A stretch of DNA of 64,000 nt from Mesostigma viride (GCA_009746045.1 RPFO01000594.1:85001-149000); one strand, 5' to 3'; shown: positions 53,269-63,507, counted from the stretch's first letter. Numbers and translations are program-made. Notes: generated by a model from the sequence alone, not told the origin.

Positions 53269-53903
53269 AATCCAGCATGATGTACAACAGGTTTCTTTAC
53301 TGTAATCTCCCTGGGGCTTGGACGTGGCTCATTAACATCTGGGCCGCATGGACGGCATCGCCACCCACTCTCCCAATTAGCGTGCGTACCATCATTTTCG
53401 GTATTGCTGGCACACAAGGGACCGAGCTTTCAGTTTCCCAAGCAGAATGGATATGGCTACGCACTACTATGCTATACGCGATCTGGACCATACGCAACGA
53501 GACAGTCTTTAAGGTCCGCGAGGAATATACCCGCGGCGGCGTAGTCCGGCGCTTTATATACCTATGGAATGCGGCTATGCGCCGCTACTGGCTGTTAGCT
53601 CAGGAACAACACAGGGTGTGGGACCCAGGGCCCAACGACAAGCCCAGCCCGCTCCAGCTTTTTCATGATCTACTGGGCCGTAATCAGGTATTCACCAGTA
53701 TGCCTCATGGCGACATTACTCAGGTCCAATGGCTTCCCTGGTCTAATAACGCGCCCTATTAGCCTTTCACCTGTCACCGCCACACGTGTGTGTGCCCACC
53801 TTCATTAGGATTCGCTGATACTCATTTCCCCTCTCACCTCTTTGGTCCATAATTGGCTAATAAAATATACCCATTTCCCCGAAAAAAAATCCAGCATGAT
53901 GTA
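53269..53903 (+). mobile_element. 5'-truncated LINE with 16-bp target duplication
   Basis: The insert 53285-53887 is flanked by exact AATCCAGCATGATGTA copies (53269-53284, 53888-53903) and ends in an A-rich tail. It encodes, in frame to a stop at 53762, the end of a LINE ORF2: a Trp-rich segment, then TTMLYAIWTIRNETVFKVRE, which resembles the region downstream of RT in many poly(A) LINEs (W/IW..RN...F). The RT itself is missing. Confidence 0.75.
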
Positions 53904-54027
53904 AATTTTCTTGTTTTTTTCCACCCCCCCTGGACGACAGTGTCAAAAATGTCCCGGGAATCAGGCGGGAATGCCCAAACTGCTCCTTATTACTTTTGCG
54001 ACTTTGGACGACGGGCTCATTTTGGTA

Positions 54028-54258
54028 CAGTCATTCACGCCTTAAGTTGGGTTGGCTTAAGTTGGGTTCACGCCTTAAGTTGGGTCGAATTGAATTCCGG
54101 CGTTCTAAGTTCAAAGTAGTTCAGAATACTATGTTTTAGTATCTTTAGTTCAAATTAGTAGAATTTAGTAGAGTCATTCACGCCTTAAGTTGGGTTCACG
54201 CCTTAAGTTGGGTTGACCCCTCAAAAACCACGAACCCAACTTAAGGCGTGAATGACTG
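54028..54258. mobile_element. mariner/Tc1-type MITE, copy 2 (231 bp)
   Basis: Same inverted ends CAGTCATTCACGCCTTAAGT and TA flanks (54026-54027, 54259-54260) as copy 1 at 49345-49570. The internal sequence is mostly identical, with short differences in the centre. Confidence 0.92.
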
Positions 54259-54260
54259 TA

Positions 54261-54718
54261 AGACCAAAAACCTCCTTCCCGTCCAAATTTTTGCCGACGA
54301 CGGAGGGTAGGGAACGACCAAATTTGGCTTGATGCCACCCCTCCTTATGTTGCGATAGTGATGTTGAGGACTTAAGAGCGCTTACGCTCGTTCACTCGAC
54401 GATCTGCGTTCAGACTTCAGCTGAGCTTTGTTGGTAACTGTTTACTTAGGTAACTGATTTATTTTACCCTCCGATTTTTCATTGTAGCGGTATCCGCGCG
54501 GCGGCTGTAATTTGGCAAATCCTTGTTGAGTAATCTAGAAGCCGGATCAAAACCAACGCCATTGCCGCTGTTACAACGACTAAGGAGCACTGTTGTGTAA
54601 AACGCCAACACCGGTCGGCTCTGTTGATGACTCGATGCCAATAATTCTCACCAGGTGACCTTCTCGTTTAACGCTTTCTACCTACGCAATTACCAAGGCG
54701 CCGACATTCCGGGACGCG
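54261..54718 (+). promoter_or_regulatory. Presumed promoter region of the TTL-like gene
   Basis: About 460 bases without recognised repeats between the MITE and the ATG. I see no clear TATA box. Limits are inferred only from position. Confidence 0.35.
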
Positions 54719-56689
54719 ATGACTTGTTTTGCATGGCGCAATCTCTGGCGTCATATCTTCGTTCTGGCCGCCGTCTGCCTCGTAGTCATTCCTTGTGAAT
54801 GCCTGGTGGGCCCGAGGGCGTGGGGGTCGGAGCTCGCCATGGTGGACGCGGTTAGGACGTTTTGCCGGTGTGCTGACAGCCTGCCATCGCACAGGGTCGA
54901 ACCAGAAAAGCTGTACAAGCAGGAGTTACATGCAACCGACAATCCCGTGGAAAAGCTTCTTGCTGGCATGGTAACATCTCTCGGCATTCGCAGTGGAGCA
55001 CAAATTCGGGCATTTTGCCGAGACGAAACGGCAAGGCTGTCGGCCATATCGGGGGGTGTAGAGGGCAATTGCACCGGCCTTTTTCACATGCCCATCTTCA
55101 GCAAATCGATTCTCAGCGTCGTCTCTCTGACCATGTGCCGGCGGGGCTGGGTCTACTGGGACATGCGGAAGCCACGCCCCGACAGCATCCCTGGCATCGC
55201 GGACTGCGCCGACTCGGCCCCTCGGTTGCTGTGGACCCGTGCCTGGCTTTATGATCTCAATCGTGGCTACAACGGCCACACCTTTGACCTGTTCAACGAG
55301 CTCGTCATTAACAAGGTCCTGGGCGACAAGGGGCTCATGTACGAGATCATGGTGCGGGGGGCAGCAGAAAAGTCCCCCAAGTGCCTAGACTCCCTCTCCG
55401 CGCTGCTCCCGAAGACGTACCGGCTGTACGACCCCCAGGAATGCAAGCAGTTCTTCGCGTCGGAGCTGATCGGGGCGGCCCCTCCATGCGATCAAGGGAT
55501 CGCGCGAGCTGGCGCGGTGCCTCTGAGTGGCACGGCCGACTCGCCCGCACAAGCCGGACGTGGGCCGGGGGACAGCACCCTAGACTCGCAGCAAGATGCA
55601 GAGGCCCGGCCGCCGTGCTCCCTCTCGGGGTTGGATACGCCCGCCGCCCCCGCAGGCAACATCCAGGCAGCGGTGCCCTCGCCGGCGTGCCTTGATCCCG
55701 TGAACGAGACCTGGTGGCTCATCAAGCTGACCGACGAGTACAAGTGTACTGGCCACGGTATCGTGATCCCTTCCATCCACTCTAAGCTGACCGCCGTGGA
55801 CTCTGTGCCCCCCCCTGGCTGTGTGGGCGCCGGGTGCCCGTCGGACCCCACGGCGCCCAACGCTCCCCATGGGGGGACGAACCCCGGGGCATCCAAGACG
55901 GCTGGGGCGTCCAACGCGGTTGGGGCGAGGTTGAAGGGGAAGCCAGGCGGGGCCCAAGACTCGAATCGGCTGCACGCGTACGGCCCCGCTGGGGAGAACT
56001 GCGATAGAATAGGCGAGGTCAATGCGGGGAAGAAGGAGATCGCGACGAGGTACATCCGGCCCCCGTTGCTGATCGAGGGGCGAAAATTCCACGTGCGCTC
56101 GTATGCGGGTCTCGCGAGTAGTGACCCGCTGACCGTGTTCTTCCACCGCGGGTATGTGAAAGTCGGCCAGCAAGCGTACGACGATTCCAAGGAGCGGTCA
56201 GGGGACGCGCTCCGCCACTTCACGAATATGCCCAACCCGAACACAAACTCGGCCGACGTCCTGTGGACGTATGAGGATTTTGAGTGGTACTTGTCGTCAG
56301 TGGTCCGACGGGTGGAGCCGGGATACGTGAATGCCACCATGGTGCCCCTGTTTAAACGGGTGACCGTGTTTGCGTTGCGGCTCCTGCATGAGGCGCTGCC
56401 CGCTGGGCATCAGGGCTTCTACCAGGAGTACTCCTTTGACTTCATGTTTGGCGATGACCTCCGGATATATCTCATCGAGGTCAACACGAACACGGGCTGC
56501 ATCTTCAAGGACCCCACGTTCTGGAAGTCGTTCATGAATGCGTTCGAGGACCTCCGGATCGCCAGGGAGGCGGGCGTCTGGCCGCGAGAGGAGCCAGGGG
56601 CGATGCTCCCCGATGGGATGGACATTGGCACGCTGGAGCTGCTCATGTATAAGGACTGGGACACGGGGAGTCTAGAGGGCTGTGATTAA
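54719..56689 (+). CDS. Tubulin-tyrosine-ligase-like (ATP-grasp) protein with signal peptide
   Basis: Single-exon 656-residue protein. Residues 1-31 have basic residues, then HIFVLAAVCLVVIPC, a likely ER signal peptide or anchor. The N-terminal half is Cys-containing and of unknown fold. The ATP-grasp/TTL part is spread over the C-terminal half: WWLIKLTDEYKCTGHGIVI, a Pro/Gly/Ala-rich insert (about residues 360-430), RPPLLIEGRKFHVRSYAGL, FFHRGYVKVG, LRHFTNMPNPNTN, then YSFDFMFGDDLRIYLIEVNTNTG, where D and E-x-N are the expected Mg-ATP ligands. TTL-family enzymes ligate amino acids to proteins, usually tubulin. A signal peptide would place this one in the secretory pathway, so tubulin need not be its substrate. 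Codon use is strongly GC-ending. The start chosen is the ATG that gives the signal peptide. Confidence 0.85.
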   Translation: MTCFAWRNLWRHIFVLAAVCLVVIPCECLVGPRAWGSELAMVDAVRTFCRCADSLPSHRVEPEKLYKQELHATDNPVEKLLAGMVTSLGIRSGAQIRAFCRDETARLSAISGGVEGNCTGLFHMPIFSKSILSVVSLTMCRRGWVYWDMRKPRPDSIPGIADCADSAPRLLWTRAWLYDLNRGYNGHTFDLFNELVINKVLGDKGLMYEIMVRGAAEKSPKCLDSLSALLPKTYRLYDPQECKQFFASELIGAAPPCDQGIARAGAVPLSGTADSPAQAGRGPGDSTLDSQQDAEARPPCSLSGLDTPAAPAGNIQAAVPSPACLDPVNETWWLIKLTDEYKCTGHGIVIPSIHSKLTAVDSVPPPGCVGAGCPSDPTAPNAPHGGTNPGASKTAGASNAVGARLKGKPGGAQDSNRLHAYGPAGENCDRIGEVNAGKKEIATRYIRPPLLIEGRKFHVRSYAGLASSDPLTVFFHRGYVKVGQQAYDDSKERSGDALRHFTNMPNPNTNSADVLWTYEDFEWYLSSVVRRVEPGYVNATMVPLFKRVTVFALRLLHEALPAGHQGFYQEYSFDFMFGDDLRIYLIEVNTNTGCIFKDPTFWKSFMNAFEDLRIAREAGVWPREEPGAMLPDGMDIGTLELLMYKDWDTGSLEGCD

Positions 56690-56781
56690 ATAATTGATTA
56701 TTTTATTGATTAATGAGTTAATTATTAAATAAATCCAGTTACACGTAGACTGGGGCACGGGGAGTCTAGAGGGCTGTGATT
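56654..56781. mobile_element. Tail-only retro-insertion at the TTL stop codon, 34-bp duplication
   Basis: A 60-base AT-rich insert (56688-56747) is flanked by 34-base direct repeats, 56654-56687 and 56748-56781, with one mismatch. The duplicated sequence is the last 11 codons of the gene. The insert supplies TAA; the displaced copy reads TGA at the same place, so protein length is unchanged. A long duplication plus AT tail fits LINE-type insertion reduced to the tail. Confidence 0.8.
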
Positions 56782-56964
56782 GATCGGAGGTATTCTGCAT
56801 GGTCGGGGCAAGAAACACACGCCCTGATCAAGCGAGTTGTTTCCGCGGCCCCACCGTCTAGATTATCTAGTCGCTCTACACGCAAGCCAGCCATAATTTC
56901 AATGCACAAGGCTACACATTTCCATCTCCATTCATATTCATCACCCTGAACGAATCGAAAACGC

Positions 56965-57070
56965 GCACAAGATAACGGCAGGCTCGAGCTACGACCATGG
57001 TCTAGATTCTAGCACAAAGCAGAAATTGGGAGCTCCCGATTTCTGGCCTGCGCTGGTTGTCTCCTTGATA
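56965..57070 (-). repeat. Inverse copy of the repeat at about 53150-53245
   Basis: Shares, in inverse, acaaccagcgcaggccagaa and tagctcgagcctgccgttat with 53170-53240. Together they flank the TTL-like gene at a distance of 3.7 kb. Confidence 0.7.
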
Positions 57071-57590
57071 TTTGTAACTTTTGTGTAATAATTTTTCTGC
57101 GAGCTTAATTAGCGCAGTACTCCGTGGCACGCCTATGCGAATGACATGCAAGTACTTATTACTCTTGTATTCATTGGTGGTCTAGTGGCCCGTCCCGGGA
57201 TGAAGGGAAGTGGATGTTTTGGGGGTACCATGTAATAAAAATTGTAGTGTCCACTTCCTCCTGCATCTTTCGCCATACAAATTATTAATTAATTTTTTAC
57301 ACGTGCAATTTGATCCATTGGCCGGGGAGTGGGGAGTCGCCATACAAAGGAGAGGCCAATGCGTCCCATGTCTGCATCTAGTTGGCGTGCGTGCAGGCGG
57401 CCGGCCATGTTCTTTGCAGGGCGCGGCCTTTTGTTGGGCCTCCCCGGCCTAGCTGGCCATGTGAGGAGGTGGCGACCATGCGCTGAGCGCTCCGCATGCA
57501 GGCCTGCACTAGTTGGGACGCCCCCATGACATATCTGCGGGCCGGCGCCTAGCTGGTTAGTACATGCTAGGTTGTCTCCTTGATGCTAGG
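57071..57590. other. No gene recognised
   Basis: Only short frames with no motifs. Confidence 0.5.
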
Positions 57591-58000
57591 TTCCCTGCCA
57601 GTTGTAATCTATTAAGTTCTTCACTGGTGAGTTGGACACCACGACGACCCTTCTTACGCCATTTAAGCGCGACATTTTTGCCCCCATGTTACTCACTGGT
57701 GAGCTGGACATGTCGGCTGTCCGCCTCCCCCGCGCGCGGGGGAAGGCTGGCCCGGCACCCGTGCTCCTCACCTTTAAGTACATGGCGGACGAGCTGGCGT
57801 TCCTTAAATGCCGCAAGAAGCTCTCGGAGACTCGCTTCACGCTGGACGATGACTTGACCCTGGCCCAGCAACAGCGGCGACGCGAGCTATGGCCGACCTA
57901 CCTCCAGCTCCGGCAGAGCGCGAGGGGGAAGCCGGTATACTGGAGGGGGGCGGTCGTTGACCACAAGCCCTGGCAGCCCCCTCCTGCCACCTCAGACTAG
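57591..58000 (+). pseudogene. LINE1 ORF1 C-terminal fragment, plus strand
   Basis: Open frame with VRLPRARGKAGPAPVLLTF, ALAFLKCRKK-like block, FTLDDDLTLAQQQRRRELWP and TYLQLRQ, then PVYWRGAVVDHKPWQ. It is collinear with the LINE1 ORF1 end at 61690-61990, and lies in the opposite orientation. The pattern (LPR, then a block of K/R, then RRELWP...LR) matches the C-terminal domain of L1-type ORF1 proteins. Confidence 0.75.
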
Positions 58001-58250
58001 GAATATATATTCATTGAGAATGATAGATTACGGAGGTGAGATAGGCATGCAACATAAGGAAAAACCCGATAACTGGGAGAATAACCCTGAAGAAATTAAT
58101 AGTAATCTGACACAGACATCCAAGGATCACGCCAGCGGCACAAGGTACAACTAACTATACATCACAAAACTACACGCAGCAACAGCGCTGCCGGCCCACC
58201 ATGCAGGCCTGGAAGGGATCTAGACCGCATGGGTCGCGACAAAGTCGGCC
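58001..58250. other. No gene recognised
   Basis: A short spacer between the plus-strand ORF1 fragment and the minus-strand LINE1 3' end. Confidence 0.4.
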
Positions 58251-58325
58251 CTAGGAATATATATATTATATTTTTAATATATATTATATTTTTAATATAT
58301 ATTATAATAATATAATTACTTACAG
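58251..58325. repeat. (AT)-rich microsatellite, probable LINE1 tail
   Basis: Repeats of atatatattatatttttaat. It lies just past the 3' UTR of the minus-strand LINE1, where a tail would be expected. Confidence 0.6.
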
Positions 58326-58437
58326 CAGAGTGAAATCACTCAAACCAAAGCAAACGCCCAGCTATAAACCTCTATACAGAGCCATGTCAAATCTCTATAC
58401 TACGATAAGACCAATGGAAACTCTTAACGGGAGGAAC

Positions 58438-61050
58438 CTAATAGCCCTGCTGCACCGCAAAATCAGCCCGCGTACGGCGGAGCATGATGTCAGCCATGGC
58501 CCGAGTCAGCGCCACCGACAAGCGCTGACGCCAATATGACGTCCAGGTCCGCGCCGACCATGAGGCCCGCTGGCCCTCCAGGTCCAGCCGGTCCTCCCGG
58601 AGCCGGCAACACTCCTTGAAGAAGGCGGAGGTCAGGGGCCCCATGGCCCCAAACTCCTCCAGGACAAAGGGCACCACACGATGGTGCCCGACGTCGCCGT
58701 AGGCCAGGAGCTTGGCCCGCTCCGCCCGGTCCGCCGTGTAACCTGCCGTGAGGGAGGCCCCAGCCACGTGGCTAAGAGCCAAGGGCCGCGCCACCGAAAC
58801 GTCGATAAGCAGATGCCGGCCACCCCCCTCAAAGTCCAGCACCACGATGTCAGGCCGGTGGTTGGGGGAATAGAAGGCAGCGCCATCCGCATCCTCGGAC
58901 CGGATGTTCGCGTGGGGGAAAACCGACCGAATCATGGCGAGCACCACCGTCAGGAGGACAGTGTGCAAATACAAATACCAATTCTGATTCTGTTGGCCCC
59001 CCATGCAGGAAAGGTAGTGAGTCCCCGTGGGATCCAGCGGCTGCCCACAGCTACCACAAGGCCGCCCGGCCGGAACAAGAGGCTGCGGGGCAAATAGCTG
59101 GTGCCGGAGCGCCACCGAGTAGTGGCTGGGAGCCAAGGCGAATGGGGGGGCCATGGGATTCAAGAGCACGAAGGTACGCCGAGCCCACACTCCGCAAGGA
59201 AAGCGAGAACAGCCACGCACGTCCCTGGGCGTTGAGGTCCGCGAAAAGAGCAATCCAATCAGCCGTGTGCAGAATACCCGCGTAGGTTTTCTGGTGTTTA
59301 TCGATGACGCGAGCAGGGAATGCGGCGGGAGATTGAACGGAGGCGACCGAGGGAGTGCCGCGAGGGAGGTGGCGCTGTACCGCCTGAGCGGCACGGACGG
59401 GAGAACAGGCCTGCTGGATCTCAGCATAGGCCTCCTGGATGGCAGTGACGAAGGGCAAGGGGTTGCTGGGGTCCGGCAGGAGGTCAGGCGCTGCCGTTGC
59501 CAAAAGGGGCAGGAGCCGGCAGCTTTCCGCCCACGACTGAGCGACGGAGCCCAAAAATGCTGCTGGGGCCAGCCGGGCGGCACGAGTCAGACCACAGCCA
59601 CCCATCCGTGCAGGCAGGGAGGCATGCAATGCGAATAGCATGTGGCGGGAGGTCGGGGCCCGGGACCAGCTGCGCCAAGGCCGACTGGATGCGTTCGTCG
59701 TGGCCCTCGGCGGCCAGCCGGACCTGAGCCGGAAGAGCGCCCCGGAGCCAGTGAACGACGCGAGGGTGAGCGCAAAACCACAGAAGCAGACCCTTGGTCT
59801 GCGAATCATGAAGGCGCGCAATCAAGGGCAGTACCTCAGTGCGTGCCTCGAGGGCGGCCCGCAGAGCATCGATGACAAACGCGGGGTCGCCAACCGGAAC
59901 GCCGAGGACATCCAACCCATGGAGGCGCTCGTCCCGGCCCAAGAGCTGGGGCGGAAAGCCGGAGCAATCACCTTGGGGCGAGTACACCGCGCACTTGGCC
60001 AGGGTCAACTGGAGGTTGATGTCGGCCACCGCGGTCTGCAGTGCCAGCAGAGCCGCGGTGGTGTCCGGCACAGGGCCCAGAAGGTAGATATCATCCAAGT
60101 AGGCCTGAATAGCGACCGCCGGGTGGGCAGCATGGACCGCTTGGAGGCAACCCTGGAGGGGGGCGGCAAAGTACAGGGGTCCCAGGGGGTCCCCTTGCTG
60201 GGTGCCCGTCCGCGACAGCAGGCCGCCGCGAGAGCCGTCCTCCATGATGTGAACCAGTTGGCCGGGCTGGCCGTAGCACACGGCTGTCCAAGCGTACAAG
60301 TCCTCGAAGGACTCCATGACGGCCGCAAACATGCTGGCGCGGGACAGACTGTTGAACGCATTGTGGCAGTCGACCTTGACGACAGCGTGGGTGGGGTGGG
60401 CCTCGAGGTAGGCCTGCACCGAATGGATGAGGATATCCGCCCGGCCTGGAGTCGTCACCCCCAGCTGGGCCGCCACCGAGGTCTCACCCGCTGCGAGGGG
60501 CGGGCAGAAAAAGGCACGGAGCTCGGGCGCCTTTTGGCGGCAGATCACTTTGCCCACGAGCTTGCGGAGCACCTCACCGCAGGCGATCGGGCGCACCTTG
60601 CCCTCGGGGGGGGCAAGACACCCTTGAGCAGAGCGAGGAGGCGAGCGCCCGCTAACCACTCGCGCGCAGCGGGAGGAATGCGACCAGCCGCCAGGTCAAT
60701 GAGGGTGTCAAAGAGAATGTCCTCGCCCCCATGCCCCACCAGGACCTCCAAGTGCTCGTAGCGCCAGCCCGACGGCCCGGTAGAGGAAGCCCGCGGGACC
60801 GCACGCATCACCTCCAGGAAGCAGTCGCGGTCCAGCCGGAGGGGGGCCGGCAGGGGGTCCGGCACGGGCAGCTGGAAGCCGGGCTCCGCAGGGTGAAGAG
60901 CCTCCAAGGCCGCCAGGGTAGCCGCATTGGCGGGGGCCAGCTTGGCCATTTCCAAGCGGGTCATGGCCCGGCTGAGCTGCCCCTCGCGGACGAGGCGGAT
61001 GACGTCGGCGGCCACCCGCTCGAAGTTGACCTCCAGATATATATACCAGT
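58438..61050 (-). pseudogene. LINE1 ORF2: reverse transcriptase with CCHC and restriction-like endonuclease
   Basis: Frames joined by at least three frameshifts. N-terminal part FERVAADVIRLVREGQL, then FLEVMRAVPRASSTGPSGWRY (60780-60820). RT motif A VVKVDCHNAFNSL (near 60375), B TGTQQGDPLGPLYFAAPLQG (near 60190), C AYLDDIYLLG (near 60095). C-terminal region: HQLFAPQPL, CGSCG then THYLSC (Cys-x2-Cys-x9-His-x3-Cys, near 59050-59010), then NHRPDIVVLDF and HLLIDVSVARP (58860-58790), which fits the RPD-x(12-14)-D/E core of R2-type restriction-like endonucleases. No apurinic-type endonuclease is visible upstream of RT. Confidence 0.82.
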
Positions 61051-61059
61051 AGTGTAGAT

Positions 61060-61195
61060 TAGTAAGGCTTAGCCTAGCATGTGGCCCACGCGCATGTGCG
61101 CCTATAATGGCCCCCATGGATGTTGCCTTCAGAATTTAGCCACGCCATGCCTATAATGGGACCCCCATGGATGTTGCATTAAGAATTTAGCCATG
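61060..61195. repeat. 48-bp doublet
   Basis: The segment cctataatgg...cccatggatgttgc...agaatttagcca occurs twice in tandem, at about 61101-61145 and 61150-61195. Confidence 0.75.
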
Positions 61196-61198
61196 CTA

Positions 61199-61480
61199 CG
61201 CCATTGAATTGAATTGAATTGTAACATAACTCCGTTGGGAGTATATGTAGCACATAGCCCTTGAGAGGGGGCATATGGCCTATCATACATCCTAAGCTAC
61301 TTCCTGCAAGGGTGGGGATGTAAAGGACCCTTGCTCTAGGTGCACCAGGGCACTTGCATCCCCATGATCTTCAAGCTATGCCCAGCGAAGGGGGAGCCTG
61401 TCATGGGGGGGAAGATCAGCATAGCTATACAAAGAAGCTAGGGCATGGCGTCTCAGCAGAGAGTTACTCCCTGCATAGGC
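61199..61480 (-). mobile_element. Family-3 retrotransposon 3' end, minus copy
   Basis: The inverse of this segment is collinear with 63225-63507: tatagct...gatcttcc, gtgccctggtgcacctagag, aagtagc(t/c)taggatgtat, tatgtgctacat, ctcccaacggagt, then an (AATTC)n tail. It is part of the material separating LINE1 ORF1 and ORF2. Confidence 0.75.
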
Positions 61481-61638
61481 ACAACAGAACTAAATAAAGC
61501 TAGGCATCATCTGGGGTGTGGCTCATCATAGGCACACATGTACATGATTAAGTAAAGCGCGTGGCTTAGCTGGGATAGTGCCTCTAGGAGGCGTACATGT
61601 ATATGGCCACGGTCTATATCTATGCTACACTACTACTG

Positions 61639-63056
61639 CTATATTCCCCTAAGCTGGGGCGTCTGGAGTCGCTGGGGCCGCGGGGGGGGGGGGGTCGCCT
61701 GCCAGGGCTTATGGCCGACGTAGATGGCCGCCCCCTTCCAGTACACCGGCTGTCCCGCCTTGGTCTGCCGGAGCTGGAGGTAGGTCGGCCATAGCTCCCG
61801 TCGCCGTTGTTGCTGCGCCAGGGTCAAGAAGTCGTCATCAAGGGTGAAGAGAGTCTTCTCGAGCCGCTTGCGGCGTCTGAGAAAAGAAATCTTGTCCGCC
61901 GGGGTCTTAAAGGTGAGAAGGAGCGGGGGCGGCCCTGCCTTACCCCACGCGCGGGGAAGGCGGTGGGCGGCCAGCTCGATCTCACCGTTAAGGCCCATGC
62001 GACCAAGGATTTCTCTCTCAAACGCACGCAAAAGCTTCTCGGAATTCTCACCTTCCTCCATCTTGAAGTTCTTGACAATGACGTTGAGGCTGCGCTTGGC
62101 GAGCTCGGCCTCCTCGCGGAGGTCAAGCGTCTGCCGTTGAAGCTGGGCTGCGACGGCGGAGGCCGGTGGTGGAGGTGGTATGTTGCTTAAGCATGTCCGC
62201 CCAGGTGGTGATGGGAGGAGCATCGCCGGCCAGGCCAGCCGGGGCTGGCTTGGCGGCAATGTCCTTCACCGCCTGGGCGGTGAGGCCTGCGGTGTTCTGC
62301 AGAACCTCGATAGCGATGGCGTTGTCCTTAAGACGCTGGTCGATGTCGCGGAGCTGGGCGGTGATGGCGTCGGAGGTGGGGGTGGTGGCGGTGGAGGAGG
62401 CGAGGAGGCTGGAAGTGGCGGTGGAGATGGTGGGGAGCTCAGCAGCCAGCGTGCCGCCCATTGCCGCCACATCTGCGGCTAGGGGCGTCACGTGCTGTGA
62501 GATGGTTGCTTGGAGGAGGAGGAAGGTGGATTCGGTCAAGGGGGAGGGGGTCCAGAGGTCCGTGACAGAGCGGTCAAGGATGGAAAAGAGGGCGGCGAGC
62601 TGAAGACGGGGGCGAGACCAGCTGGCCAGGTTCTCAGCATGTTGTCGCATTGTGAACCGGCCGTCAGGTCCAGTGCGGAAGCGGCAAAGGCGTTGAAGGC
62701 GTTGGCACATGTCGAGAAGGGAGGCGTATGACCCATAAAACGAACTCCAGTATCTTGAGGGGTGGCATGTCGAAATAGCTGGGTCTGGCATCGTTGAAGG
62801 TGGAAAATAACCCGTCAACGTCAAAATCGCGCTCAGACCAGCTCGGTTCGGTTGGGCGGCTGCGTTTTGGCTCAGGCGAGGCTGAAGGCGAGGCAGGAAG
62901 CCCGGGAGGGTGCTGGACGACCACCAGTGCGCGACTAGTGGCAGCACTGCCTGCCGGCCCTGATGGCGATCAAGCTGCAGCCGGAGCTGCAGACGTATTT
63001 TCATTGCCGAGCGCAGCCGCCAGGCTGCGTTGCGTCGAGGCGCGTTTATTTGCCAT
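61639..63056 (-). pseudogene. LINE1 ORF1: L1-type nucleic-acid-binding protein, frameshifted
   Basis: Start at 63056 (MANKRASTQRSLAA). An early stop near 62970 and a frame change near 62160 break it. Middle: long helical region (IDQRLKDNAIAIEVLQNTAG, then VKDIAAKPA), Ala/Thr/Ser-rich, probably coiled coil. Then EEAELAKRSLNVIVKNFKME. The C-terminal part has IELAAHRLPRAWGKAGPPPL, LLTFKTPADKISFLRRRK, FTLDDDFLTLAQQQRRRELW and PVYWKGAAIYVG. This RRM-like plus C-terminal domain order is that of L1 ORF1p. It would bind element RNA. Confidence 0.78.
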
Positions 63057-63176
63057 ATAGTGCGTTATAGCTTTGGAAAATTATATCAGCATGTGCGTCT
63101 AAGAAAGACGAAGCGATTGTGATATTCACAGCTGAATTCGGGGCTCAAACGTGAAAGTTATGAGCTCCGACAGCCA

Positions 63177-63215
63177 TGGCTACCTCGTGGCTCGTGGCTC
63201 GTGGCTCGTGGCTCG
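63177..63215. repeat. (CTCGTGG)n short tandem repeat
   Basis: About four copies of ggctcgt near the 5' flank of LINE1. Confidence 0.8.
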
Positions 63216-63224
63216 TGCTATGAT

Positions 63225-63507
63225 GCCATGCAGAGAGATGCTCTCTGTCGAGAAGCCATGTCCCAGCTCTTGTATAGCTACGATGATCTTCCTCCCCCGT
63301 GCCAGGATCCCCCCCTTAGGCGGGTTGAACCTGAGACAGCATGGTGGTGCGGGTGCCCTGGTGCACCTAGAGCACGGGTAGCTTACATTCCCACCCCTGC
63401 ATGAAGTAGCCTAGGATGTATTAAAAGCCATATGCCCCCTTCTCAGGGATATGTGCTACATTGACTCCCAACGGAGTGATGTTGATAATTAATTAATTAA
63501 TTAATTA
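63225..63507 (+). mobile_element. Family-3 retrotransposon 3' end, plus copy
   Basis: Collinear in inverse with 61199-61480 and, over its last 70 bases, with 8239-8317. It ends in (AATT)n. No ORF is visible, so it may be a LINE 3' UTR or a SINE. Confidence 0.7.

Larger units (their letters stand above)
58251..63152 (-). mobile_element. LINE1, near full-length degenerate copy
   Basis: Minus strand, 5' end near 63152 (shared break point with the copy ending at 23598) to the AT tail near 58251. ORF1 is at 63056-61639 and ORF2 at about 61050-58438. An insertion of about 0.5 kb lies between them (about 61050-61640). Frameshifts are frequent, several in G runs (for example 60607-60614 and about 59144-59150). 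Confidence 0.82.

Noticed and set aside
59640-60761. 373-codon plus-strand frame
   Set aside because: Antisense shadow of the LINE1 RT, which has clear catalytic motifs on the minus strand.
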